Of a stretch of DNA of 14,296 bases, positions 1 to 7,500 are shown one piece after another. Position 1 is the first letter of the stretch, and every line of letters begins with the position of its first letter. The stretch comes from Enteropsectra breve (taxonomy: Eukaryota > Microsporidia). The position numbers and the translations under genes are program-made. Where the stretch lies: positions 1 through 14,296 of the forward strand of contig JALPMN010000517.1 in the NCBI GenBank assembly GCA_024243835.1, read 5' to 3'. The notes under the pieces were generated by a model. The model had not been told where the DNA came from. It saw only the letters and a list, made by a program, of their open reading frames with translations, and searched no databases.

Positions 1-1094
1 TTTTTTTATTAGTTCTTTATAAATATTCATTATGAAAGAAGCCAAAACTTTATAATATTTCTTTAAATTCTCAGTAAATACAAATGATAAAATAGTTAAA
101 TGGTATGAATGCATCTGTATTTTACATACTTATAAATATCTTAGATTTTCAAATAAATTACAATGCCCCGTCAGTTAATAGTATAAATAAGTAGATTTGG
201 AAAACTTATCTAAAATTTATATATCGCAGCATATTATTAGTGATGTTTAAATAGTCCGTTTATGAATCAATAGGGATTGGCATTTATATTTTCTCCATAT
301 AAGTTTTGAGACAGCTTGGTTTTTAATATCGCATTTAGATTATTTTGATTTTATAGCATCTAGACATATTATTTAAATTAATGTTTTAACACTATTTACC
401 TGAGCGAGCATTAGATGCCTATTTTCATATGATGATCTTATCTTAATAGTCTTCTGACAATTAACTAGATATTGTTATCCCCACCAATAGTACAGTTATT
501 TTCTATATTATCAAAAGTAAATATAATCACTAGTAAATATATAACTCACTCGTCAACTTTTATTATATAACCGGTATTTGCGCATAGTACTTTACTTTAT
601 TTAATAAATATTTGTTTTTTTAATTTTTTAAAGGTCGGATATATCTATGGAAGTTTCAAATATTTTAAAAATACCTATTTGCAAGCTCCATTATTAAAAT
701 ACACATAATTCTTAAAACAGTACATTTGCAATATTTAAGCCTTCAAAAATAACATCTAACATTGAATGAAGTATTATGGTTACTTATCCACTTTCGTATC
801 ATCTTTTATCCTTCAGTCCCTTTCTTTCCCCAAGGTCCCTTTCTTTCACTTCGGTCCCCTTCTTTCACCAGGGTCCCTTTATTTCATATTTTACCAATTT
901 TTACTAGAGTACAAATATAGCTAAATGGTATATCAAGGTAAAAATAATAAAGAGTAGAATGTTGCTGCTCTGTATTCTTTAGTAATGGCATGAGACAGTA
1001 AAAGATTTTAATGAATAATTAAACTTTGGCCGTAGTGCGTCTTCAGCAATAAAATAAACTAAGTAAGTGGGCAACCAACGAAAAATTTAGATGG
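1..1094. other. AT-rich non-coding stretch
   Basis: Very AT-rich sequence with only short chance ORFs. No tRNA, rRNA or conserved coding region was recognised on either strand. The only structured element is the pyrimidine-rich tandem repeat at 817-890. A 52-codon ATG ORF (766-924, +) runs across that repeat, but the repeat period is not a multiple of three and is read in a different frame in each copy, so the ORF is probably a by-product of a stop-poor repeat. The 3' end of the minus-strand gene at 1095 marks the right edge. Confidence 0.6.
817..890. repeat. 19-bp tandem repeat, 4 imperfect copies, pyrimidine-rich
   Basis: Units start at 817, 836, 855 and 874, exactly 19 bases apart, with consensus TCCCTTTCTTTCACCAGGG (the last unit is more diverged). 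The plus strand is strongly C/T-biased over about 75 bases, which stands out against the A/T-rich surroundings. It may be a minisatellite; a regulatory or structural role cannot be judged from sequence alone. Confidence 0.8.
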
Positions 1095-1994
1095 CTATCT
1101 CTCCTGCTCGTACATTAAAAACTGGACTGCATTGGCACTTAAACCACATAGCATTTTCATTTTTGCTTGTCTTTCTGCAGGCTCTTTAAAAACTAAGACC
1201 TTCTGTTTGCATTCACCACTAAAAATACCGCCGCTTTCCTGATATAACACTGCTTTTAGCACATATTTTACTTCAGTAGTCGAGTCCCTGCTTGTATAAA
1301 CAAAGCATGGCTCAAAGGCATTTCTGGCAATGGCTTCTCCCTGATAGAAAACAGGGTTAAAAATAATATTTTTCGGGAGTATCGTGTCTTTGAAAATACA
1401 ACAGTCCTTCTGCAAAATTGCCCGTAGATTTGTCATTGTTTTCTTCATAAGAACGTTGGCATTTACGTTATAATCAATGAGAGCACACTTATCAAAATTC
1501 TCGCCTATGCCACTAAATGGCCAGTTATAAACTATACTGGTATACAAAAGAGTGTTTTCTAGTGTTTCTCCAGTGATTAAGTTTTTTAAACCCACTCTAC
1601 ATTTAATTTCAAAAAGCTTATTTTTATCAGATCTTTCTCCATCCAGGGCTTTAGAAAGCAGGACGACCAGAAGATTTTTTTCTGACGGACGTTCAACCAC
1701 TGCCTGAATTATTTGTTCATATAAAAGAGCAAGTTTTTCCGAAGAGCTTTCGGTCTTATAACTTTGCACAACTTCATGAATCAACCGGTGGATAGGCTTG
1801 CTATTAGCCTCGATTAGCTCGCCTATATTAGAAGCTGCAAGCAGAAATTTTATGGCACTTTCACAGTTACCGTATGTATAAGAAGGATCGTTGGGCACTA
1901 GCGTTTTTCCACTGGATACCTCAGAGGTATAGCATGCTAACCCTAAAATAAGGCAAAAAAGAATTTTGCTGAGCTTCTTTTGTTTGTTTAACAT
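1095..1994 (-). CDS. Secreted protein with USP (deubiquitinase)-like motifs
   Basis: A 299-aa product from the ATG at 1994. An upstream in-frame ATG at 2066 would give 323 aa, but the downstream start places a classic signal peptide first (KKLSK, then the hydrophobic run ILFCLILGLAC), so I prefer it. No other membrane segment is seen. Weak motifs occur in the order expected for a C19 ubiquitin-specific protease: GNCESAIKFLL at about 43-53 (Cys-box-like, Cys44), FEIKC..V at 128-134 (fingers-like), LPKNIIFNPVFYQ at 206-218 (compare LPxxLIIxLKRF), and YVLKAVLYQESGG then SGEC at 244-262 (compare YxLxAVxxHxG and GHY). The catalytic-His position reads Glu in GEC, so activity is doubtful. The length suits a minimal USP domain. 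The motif match is by eye and could be coincidental; otherwise this is a secreted protein of unknown function. The next gene downstream is on the opposite strand. Confidence 0.8.
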   Translation of the reverse strand: MLNKQKKLSKILFCLILGLACYTSEVSSGKTLVPNDPSYTYGNCESAIKFLLAASNIGELIEANSKPIHRLIHEVVQSYKTESSSEKLALLYEQIIQAVVERPSEKNLLVVLLSKALDGERSDKNKLFEIKCRVGLKNLITGETLENTLLYTSIVYNWPFSGIGENFDKCALIDYNVNANVLMKKTMTNLRAILQKDCCIFKDTILPKNIIFNPVFYQGEAIARNAFEPCFVYTSRDSTTEVKYVLKAVLYQESGGIFSGECKQKVLVFKEPAERQAKMKMLCGLSANAVQFLMYEQER

Positions 1995-2800
1995 TCGATA
2001 TAGGATAAAAATAGTAAACACATAATATTTGATCTTAATTGTGGGGTTTGACTGAGAAAAGATCATTCTGCAAAAGGTTGTAAATAATTAAGGTTTGTGA
2101 CTATTTTAAAGCTGAATAAAATCTGCTCGTTTGGGTTTTTTCTTGATTTGAACGCATACATACTTTGTCCCATTGGGCCAATAGTCTAAATGATAGCATT
2201 TTGCGTACTGCTTCTAAGCATGCAAGAAAATGAAATTATCTCGGCATTTACATCCAGTGAAGATGAGCACAAATCATGGAAGTTCAACAATTTAATATGT
2301 TAAACCCCTTCAAGCATAAAGCTTTCAACATTCAGGAGTTTTTCGTACAAAAATTAGCGCAATGAGTTTTAAAAAATATGAATCTGAAATATTTTCATTT
2401 CAGTTTTAATCTGAATAGGATAATGAAGGCACTGAATGGATATGGCATTAAAAAACGAAACAATGCTAGCAGCATAGCTTTTTAGATAGTTGCGTAAGTC
2501 TTGATGGATAAAACCTTATCAAAGCTTTGTTTAGCTAGATATTTTATATTTTTTCGTCGGCTCGATGCTATGATCTTAATCTTTTAATTAATTTGATTTT
2601 AATTTGTAAATTAAATTAAAATTCAAGGCAAATTGTCCATGCCAATACATATAAAAGAAAACAATCATTTGTTTGTGTATGATTTAGACTACTAAGATAA
2701 AAATTTATCTCATTAGTAAAATTCTTTCCATCATTACCTTTGATTCTCATCTGAAATACTATCAAATTAAAAGTATTTAAGCAAAAATTTGTTGCATGTT
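1995..2800. other. AT-rich non-coding stretch
   Basis: No convincing gene. Contains a very AT-rich imperfect inverted repeat around 2593-2625 (TTGATTTTAATTT facing AAATT...AAATTCAA). A 37-codon ORF (2190-2303, +) begins with nine hydrophobic residues but is too short and too unlike the microproteins to call. The region separates the minus-strand secreted protein from the plus-strand microprotein cluster and should hold promoters for both directions. Confidence 0.5.
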
Positions 2801-2965
2801 ATGGGTCAGGTCAGAATAGCCGTTATACTGTTTCTCTTGGTAATGATGATACTAATTGTTACTGCTCAAAACTTTGATTTATACTATGAGATGATTAGAA
2901 AGGCGAAGTTAAGGAATGTCTTGAGACGTAAACTGCATCAAGGCAGTCATGATAGCTATGAATAA
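2801..2965 (+). CDS. Microprotein 1 (54 aa, hydrophobic N-terminus, basic tail)
   Basis: A complete 54-codon ATG-to-TAA ORF. Residues 1-5 (MGQVR) carry one positive charge, residues 6-22 form an uninterrupted hydrophobic segment (I to A) suited to a signal peptide or single membrane span, and an aromatic residue follows at position 25 (Phe, where most relatives have Trp). The tail from 26 on is basic and helix-like (MIRKAKLRNVLRRK). VTA|Q at 20-23 would be an acceptable signal-peptidase site, leaving about 32 residues. It is the first of seven similar ORFs on this strand, 55 bases before the next. No family recognised; function unknown. Confidence rests on the shared architecture of the set. 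Confidence 0.5.
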   Translation: MGQVRIAVILFLLVMMILIVTAQNFDLYYEMIRKAKLRNVLRRKLHQGSHDSYE

Positions 2966-3013
2966 ACATTATTTTAAACTAATGCCTGTTGTATTATAAA
3001 TTTTTACTAAGTA

Positions 3014-3018
3014 CCCCC
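3014..3018 (+). promoter_or_regulatory. CCC-type motif before microprotein 2
   Basis: A run of five C at 3014-3018 ends two bases before the ATG at 3021, in a strongly A/T background. It resembles the C-runs before the Cdc73, 8925 and formin starts and the CCC-like start-proximal signals described in microsporidia. It supports this tiny ORF being expressed. Confidence 0.35.
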
Positions 3019-3020
3019 AG

Positions 3021-3155
3021 ATGGGTAAAAACGCAATTCTTAGTATGCTTATTATTTTGACAGCTCTGTTAACAGTTGTTTCGGCGAATTGGTACAGCAG
3101 CTGGTTCGATTTTCTGAAGATAGAGCCGCAAAATGCTAGTGATGGAGAAGAATGA
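3021..3155 (+). CDS. Microprotein 2 (44 aa, hydrophobic N-terminus, Trp24)
   Basis: A complete 44-codon ORF starting right after a C5 run. MGKN is followed by a hydrophobic segment at 5-22 (A to A), then NW at 23-24, a second Trp at 28 and a tail that is acidic at its end (DGEE), unlike the basic tails of its neighbours. VSA|N at 20-23 fits a signal-peptidase site and would release a 22-residue peptide. It shares the MG start and hydrophobic-aromatic layout with the ORF at 2801. A minus-strand open frame over the same bases lacks an ATG and looks like a shadow. Function unknown. Confidence 0.5.
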   Translation: MGKNAILSMLIILTALLTVVSANWYSSWFDFLKIEPQNASDGEE

Positions 3156-3465
3156 GCTCGCCAAAATAAAACACAAATCTCATTATGTCTTCTATGAAAT
3201 GCAATTAGAATAAACACATTTCTAAAGACGTGCTATAATTCAACTAAAACTTTGACTAAGCTCTTCTTTTACAATTGAATTAGCGTTTAAAAAGTATTTA
3301 ATTAAAACAGGACTAAGTATTTGCTACTTTAGAATTAAGCATAAGATTCGTAAAAGTTAGCTAAGTGCTCTATTCCAATTCTATTCCTTATAGTCATTAA
3401 CACAAATGGAATATAAGATTCTGTCTCATCATGATTTGAATGATGTCAGTTTAATATTATAAATA

Positions 3466-3654
3466 TTGATTTTTATAATATTTCATTTAATTATACTTCA
3501 TACCGAATTCAAAGTGATCTTCACCGGCTTTAAGATTAAGACACTATTTAATCTGGGCTATAAAGCTATGCAGAGCGATTGGATCTTATTTTGGCTAGCC
3601 TATATTACTTACATCAGAAAATATCACACTTATAAAATACAGAGAAAGAACTGA
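3466..3654 (+). pseudogene. Possible relic or variant of the microprotein family
   Basis: An open frame of 62 codons with no ATG at its upstream end; it is bounded by TAA at 3460-3462 and starts with TTG. Its only ATG is at 3568 and would give a 28-residue peptide with Trp5, Trp9, a hydrophobic stretch and a basic end (RKYHTYKIQRKN). The 5' part is also hydrophobic (IFIIFHLIIL). It ends three bases before the ATG of the next microprotein. It may be a decayed family member or a chance frame in A/T-rich DNA; I cannot decide between them. Confidence 0.15.
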
Positions 3655-3657
3655 TCA

Positions 3658-3810
3658 ATGCTGAAAATAAGAACGATAGTTCTGCTTATTATGTTCCTGG
3701 TGCTTGCTAATACGCATGTTTTCTGGCAAACAATGTTTACACGACATGTGAGAAGAAAGGCAAAGCTCGAGAGATTAAACAGAAGGAAAAATGTAGAAGG
3801 ATATAATTAA
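3658..3810 (+). CDS. Microprotein 3 (50 aa), close paralogue of microprotein 4
   Basis: A complete 50-codon ORF. MLKIRT is followed by a hydrophobic segment at 7-17 or so (up to LVLA), Trp23, and a strongly basic tail (RHVRRKAKLERLNRRK within 29-44). The start of the protein, TWQ-type region and spacing match the ORF at 4336: about 20 of the first 40 residues are identical by eye, with no gaps, and both genes have TGATCA directly before ATG. Differences are mostly conservative, which argues that it is translated. It is a single-span membrane protein or a secreted cationic peptide (LVLA|N is a possible cleavage site). Function unknown. Confidence 0.6.
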   Translation: MLKIRTIVLLIMFLVLANTHVFWQTMFTRHVRRKAKLERLNRRKNVEGYN

Positions 3811-4335
3811 AATAGGCATACAGTATAAAATATCTCTTAAAACATAGCATCTAAATACAAACACCCTATTTTTTAAGTCTCTAGAATAAAATCTTCATAA
3901 AAAATCTCTAAAAAGCATATTGTGTTTAAGTGAGCTTCCAGCACTAATTTTGAAGGGATTGTGCTTATTTAGTGCATGCATATTAGTAATAAAATAACTG
4001 TAAATGAATGTAGACTTTGGTTTAAAAGAACGCAAAGTACTATTTCTGGTACTAAGATGGCGATAAAATAAAAAAAGAATAAAGCGGTTGCTTATAAATT
4101 AATTCTGATCAGAAAGTAAATAATCAACAGTTGTTGTTGGAAGCTCCACACTTGCTAATTAATAAACTATAGCGTTAACAATAGATATAAACTATTAATA
4201 TTAATCGGCTATAATATTGAACTAAGGGCATTAAGATCATAACAGCCAAATGCCAGTGCCAATGAAATGATTTATCTTTCTTTATATGGAATCAGGAAGA
4301 TTCTAAGCTATAAAAAATAATAGAAAAGATGATCA
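3811..4335. other. Non-coding spacer between paralogous microproteins
   Basis: About 525 bases of A/T-rich sequence. Only ORFs of about 30 codons or fewer were seen (for example a 31-codon frame near 3977) and none has the hydrophobic-Trp layout. No RNA gene recognised. Confidence 0.4.
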
Positions 4336-4485
4336 ATGCTCAAGATAAGAACGATAATTCTGTTTATTATGCTGGTTGCCCTTGCATGCACATACCACTC
4401 TTGGCAGACAAGGTTTGCAATGCATATTAAAAAATATGAGAGAGCCGAGAAACTAAGTAGGCAAGACAACGCTGCTCAATATTAA
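4336..4485 (+). CDS. Microprotein 4 (49 aa), close paralogue of microprotein 3
   Basis: A complete 49-codon ORF. It begins MLKIRTI like the ORF at 3658, has a hydrophobic run at 7-18, Trp23 followed by Gln-Thr in both paralogues, and a charged tail (HIKKYERAEKL at 30-40). The aligned start, gap-free similarity of about half the residues, and shared TGATCA before ATG indicate a duplication. The 5' sequences further upstream look much less similar than the coding parts. ALA|C is a possible signal-peptidase site. Function unknown. Confidence 0.6.
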   Translation: MLKIRTIILFIMLVALACTYHSWQTRFAMHIKKYERAEKLSRQDNAAQY

Positions 4486-4712
4486 TTAAATTTGAGCGAA
4501 TAAACAAGTGTTTGTCTTTTCCTTATTAAAAAGGCTATATCTTATATATAAACATATATTCATAAAGATACTTAAGCTACTTGTATGGCAGTGAGTTTAA
4601 CTGCCCATTTCAATGCGTATTCTCTATTACAGTGATATCAGAAATTAAAAATGGTGATTTAATTGGTTATGATCTTTAAACTAAAGCAAAATGTTTGCAG
4701 AAGTCATATACC

Positions 4713-4871
4713 ATGATTAAGCTAAGGATACTCGGAGTGTTTTTCTTCTTTATTCTATTTACCGTTGTAATACCGAAATGGACAGAAGAACAACTAGAGA
4801 AAATAAGGGAGTTTGTCATGCGTGAGTTCTTTTACAGAATGAAGTCAAAAAAGAAAGCACCTTCAGCCTAA
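4713..4871 (+). CDS. Microprotein 5 (52 aa, Trp23, amphipathic basic tail)
   Basis: A complete 52-codon ORF. MIKLRI resembles the MLKIRT start of the previous two, followed by an aromatic-rich hydrophobic run at 6-20 (GVFFFFILFTVVI), then PKW with Trp at 23, exactly as in microproteins 3, 4 and 7. The tail first alternates charge (TEEQLEKIREF) and ends in a Lys cluster (KSKKK at 44-48). The Pro-Lys before Trp does not fit signal-peptidase cleavage, so this one looks more like a retained membrane anchor. Function unknown. Confidence 0.55.
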   Translation: MIKLRILGVFFFFILFTVVIPKWTEEQLEKIREFVMREFFYRMKSKKKAPSA

Positions 4872-6170
4872 GCTAATTAAAGATATAAAACAGTTTTTTA
4901 AACAACTTATTTTGGTTACCTGTTGAGTCAAGGCTATACGCTATTTTATAGAATTGATGTTAGGATACCTTTTTCAAACTCTATCATTAAATTGAACAGG
5001 TTAGTAAGCCAGTGAGCACAAAGCAAAGAGGAGATGCCGTAAAACATGGCATTTGCCGGTGGTCCCTCTATAAAAATTTCAAGTCTATAATCTTTACTCT
5101 TTGTATTACAGAAGTCAAGGTTTAGGCCAGAAAGTGTATTTAAAGAACGATTAGATATTTTCTATAGCTCGAATATTTAAAATATATGACACGAAATGGA
5201 TTATGATAGGTAAATGTGATTGTATCAGGATATAGTTATTCTAAGCAGTCCTCACAACGCAAAAACCTGAATTTGGCAATTCTAATATGGAATGCTGCAT
5301 ACACTAATAGTAGTGAAATAATGGATACTGCTGTTGCAAACTCGACTATTATTAATGACTAATAGCCAGTGGGCTAAATTATTGAGGTTTTAGTTCTAAA
5401 AATTTTTATTTGAATACAGTACTCTCTAAGTATATTTAGTTTTAATAAATAGCAAATAAACGTATTCTGAAACAAGTCCTAATGCGTTTGATGTTTTGAT
5501 GCTAAAGCACAATGCTGATGACTACTCTGCGACAGTTAAAAAAGAGTTATTTCTCATTATGAGAGCAGATATTCCTAACTTGAAATAATAGGTCGTTATA
5601 GGAAACTGTAGGCAATAAGATTTATCAAAGTGTCAATTCGATGATGCTGGCTATAAACTATGCCGAATTTTATATACGTTAAAAATTTAAGCGCTTTCGG
5701 CATTCAAACAAAACGTTCAACTTGGTTTCGCCAATACCATTAAAGAAACAGCAGTGGTGCCTCTCGTTTTAGAACCAACAGTGATGATCAATTTAATGAC
5801 AAATAATAACATGAATTCCTTTCTTTATACGAACTGCATTAAAATAAGGGTATTCAAACGTATTCTCTCATATTTAAGAGTCTATATAGCTATATAGTCG
5901 TATTAACTACACCTTAAGCTCAGGCTTTTCTTCAGTTTGATTGCAGCATCATTTTAATTTAAAAGCTGATGATGTTTTCCAAAAATAACTGATTTAAATG
6001 ATAAATGGCTGTTTTAGCAAAGTAAAACACATTGCGCTTTTAAAACTCATATCAACCATGATTTATTCATTAAAGTATCTTTTTAATTCAAAACGCCAAA
6101 CGATATGACAAATTTTGAGATCTTAAAATATGTGATCTCTTCAAATATAATAACATGTCAACCAGCAGCA
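4872..6170. other. Long A/T-rich stretch without a recognised gene
   Basis: About 1.3 kb in the middle of the microprotein cluster. Plus-strand ATGs lead only to frames of 37 codons or fewer and none shows the hydrophobic-Trp layout; a partial look at the minus strand also gave nothing. No RNA gene or repeat family was recognised. The in-frame ATG at 6105 belongs to a longer version of the next gene. Eroded family members could be hidden here but I see no direct sign of them. Confidence 0.4.
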
Positions 6171-6311
6171 ATGATCACACTAGCTGTAAGTCTTTTTGTT
6201 TTCTTGCTGCTGTTTAGCATTGTCTATTCTTCCTGGGATGGCATGATGGAGGTGCATAGGAAGAAAATAATCAAGGAAATGCTGGACCAAATGAATGTGA
6301 AAGTTTCGTAG
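6171..6311 (+). CDS. Microprotein 6 (46 aa, Trp22)
   Basis: The frame is open from an ATG at 6105 (68 aa), but starting at the internal ATG at 6171 gives a 46-aa product with the same architecture as the others: a hydrophobic run at 2-19 (ITLAVSLFVFLLLFSIVY), SSW with Trp22, then a basic amphipathic helix (VHRKKIIKEMLDQM). I prefer this start because it places Trp where the relatives have it; the 22 extra upstream residues contain no similar signal. A GTAAGT...TTTAG stretch at 6186-6217 resembles a small intron, but its removal would shift the frame to an early stop. Function unknown. Confidence 0.5.
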   Translation: MITLAVSLFVFLLLFSIVYSSWDGMMEVHRKKIIKEMLDQMNVKVS

Positions 6312-6409
6312 CAAAAGTAAAAGACCCTTTAATTACATGCTATTATTCATAATCAATAATATAATTTCCTTCTTGATTGAGGTATTTTTAAAAATAATAA
6401 AATTTGCCT

Positions 6410-6565
6410 ATGCATAAGTCTCTGCGTATTGTTTTCGTTGCACTGCTTGTGCTGGTCACGCTAGTAAGTTCCAACTGGCAGATTCTTATTAGGAGAAGGC
6501 TTGAACACTTGGCAAGCTACAACAAGACTCTGGACGCGCTTTACAAAAACTTCGTGCCTCAATGA
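6410..6565 (+). CDS. Microprotein 7 (51 aa, Trp23, basic tail)
   Basis: A complete 51-codon ORF, 98 bases after the previous one. MHKSLR gives a positive N-terminus, 7-19 is hydrophobic (IVFVALLVLVTLV), then SSNW with Trp23 and a basic start of the tail (RRRLEH at 28-33). VSS|N is a reasonable signal-peptidase site, which would leave a peptide of about 30 residues. Its base composition is richer in G/C than the surrounding spacer, like real genes in this window. It lies about 200 bases upstream of the Cdc73 gene on the same strand. Function unknown. Confidence 0.55.
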   Translation: MHKSLRIVFVALLVLVTLVSSNWQILIRRRLEHLASYNKTLDALYKNFVPQ

Positions 6566-6768
6566 ATAAAGTGCTCTATCTAACGCAAAATTTATTTTTT
6601 TCGTGTGTCAAATTCTCAATCTACAAAATATTATTGTTTTTCTTTGGATATTTATAATATGCATATTATCGTTTCCCTCTGGTTAATCCCTGGCTATTGG
6701 GTCTCTTTTCTCATATTTGCACCAAATTCTTAGTTTTTTACAGAAATTTAAAATCCGCCTCTGCCTCG

Positions 6769-6771
6769 CCC
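6769..6771 (+). promoter_or_regulatory. CCC motif directly before the Cdc73 start
   Basis: GCCC ends immediately before the ATG at 6772. It matches the start-proximal C-runs at other genes here and supports this ATG over any upstream non-ATG codon in the same open frame (the frame is open back to a TTG at 6697). Confidence 0.35.
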
Positions 6772-7500
6772 ATGGACATTCTAAAGAGGGCCAGCAGCAG
6801 CATTGAGTCATGCAAAATAACCCAAGATAGTGTTTTTGTGAATGGAGTCAAGTACTCAGCACACACGGCCGTGGTGTTCCCCTCGAAAAAATCCAAAGAG
6901 TACAATCTCGCTGCGGTTCTGTTCTTCCTTATTAACTCTGAAATACCACTTGCAGATTATATGGTAAAATGCAAAAAAGAGGGAATGCAGGCAATAAGCT
7001 ATCCAGACCAGGCATCAATACGGATGGATATCGCCAACTACAAGCCAAGCCAGGTTCGGGGATTCTTTGTCTCGCCATTCCACACGCACCACAGCAAAAA
7101 CTACGAAATACCACCGCTGAGTGAAGCCCACTATATTCTGGTGCCGAGCGATGCACTCAGTCCCGTGAACAAGCAAAATTTGGCTGCGCTCTTGACTGAG
7201 GGAAAGCTTTGCACCGGTCTTTCTCTCAAGGAGGATCCAGCATTCACCTACAATGGCACAAAATTCAAAATTGCAGATTCCACATTTGGATTCTCATCTC
7301 AGGACTGGCACACGGTTGCCGCCGTGTTCCTGCACGACAAAGAGACACAGCTGCGCCAGTACGGCATCAGTCTCCCTAAAGAGATTCCTAAGTTCTCGCT
7401 TGCGTATGAAAGTGGCTGTACGAAGCTTAAGCTCCAGAACAACAATCTTCTAAACCTAAAGGAAGTGTGGAATGAGATACTTTCAAGCTTAAAATACTGA
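6772..7500 (+). CDS. CDC73: Minimal Cdc73/parafibromin, Paf1 complex subunit
   Basis: A 242-aa protein. Cdc73 is a subunit of the nuclear Paf1 complex, which travels with RNA polymerase II and supports elongation and co-transcriptional histone modification. The N-terminal half (about 1-90) follows the Cdc73 N-domain: a leading helix MDIL, the strand FVNGVKYSAHTAVVF, then EYNLAAVLFFLIN at 43-55, which matches the YYTLDSILFLLNN-type segment of animal homologues. The C-terminal half (about 118-242) is the Ras-like Cdc73_C domain: YILVPSDALSPVNKQNLAAL at 121-140, FKIADS at 165-170, and the diagnostic QDWHTVAAVFLHD at 177-189 (family QDWDRVVAVF), ending with VWNEIL. The long linker of yeast and human proteins (about 390 and 530 aa) is almost gone. 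The ATG at 6772 is chosen because the homology begins there. A 24-codon ORF at 6659-6733 lies just upstream in another frame. Confidence 0.85.
   Translation: MDILKRASSSIESCKITQDSVFVNGVKYSAHTAVVFPSKKSKEYNLAAVLFFLINSEIPLADYMVKCKKEGMQAISYPDQASIRMDIANYKPSQVRGFFVSPFHTHHSKNYEIPPLSEAHYILVPSDALSPVNKQNLAALLTEGKLCTGLSLKEDPAFTYNGTKFKIADSTFGFSSQDWHTVAAVFLHDKETQLRQYGISLPKEIPKFSLAYESGCTKLKLQNNNLLNLKEVWNEILSSLKY

Noticed and set aside
766..924. 52-codon plus-strand ORF across the 19-bp repeat
   Set aside because: The repeat lacks stops in all frames used and its period is not a multiple of three, so the open frame is expected without selection; no sorting signal or Trp pattern like the microproteins.
2190..2303. 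37-codon ORF with a short hydrophobic start and a Trp at 30
   Set aside because: The hydrophobic part is only about nine residues, the Trp is not at the family position, and nothing else supports it.
2969..3217. 82-codon minus-strand open frame
   Set aside because: Begins with GTG, not ATG, and lies opposite the microprotein at 3021; looks like a shadow frame.
6186..6217. GTAAGT...TTTAG stretch resembling a tiny intron in microprotein 6
   Set aside because: It is 32 bases long; removing it shifts the frame to an early stop and destroys the hydrophobic-Trp layout that matches the relatives.
6659..6733. 24-codon hydrophobic ORF upstream of Cdc73
   Set aside because: Too short to call; could be a uORF if transcripts start upstream, but no evidence for that, and it does not fit the microprotein plan.
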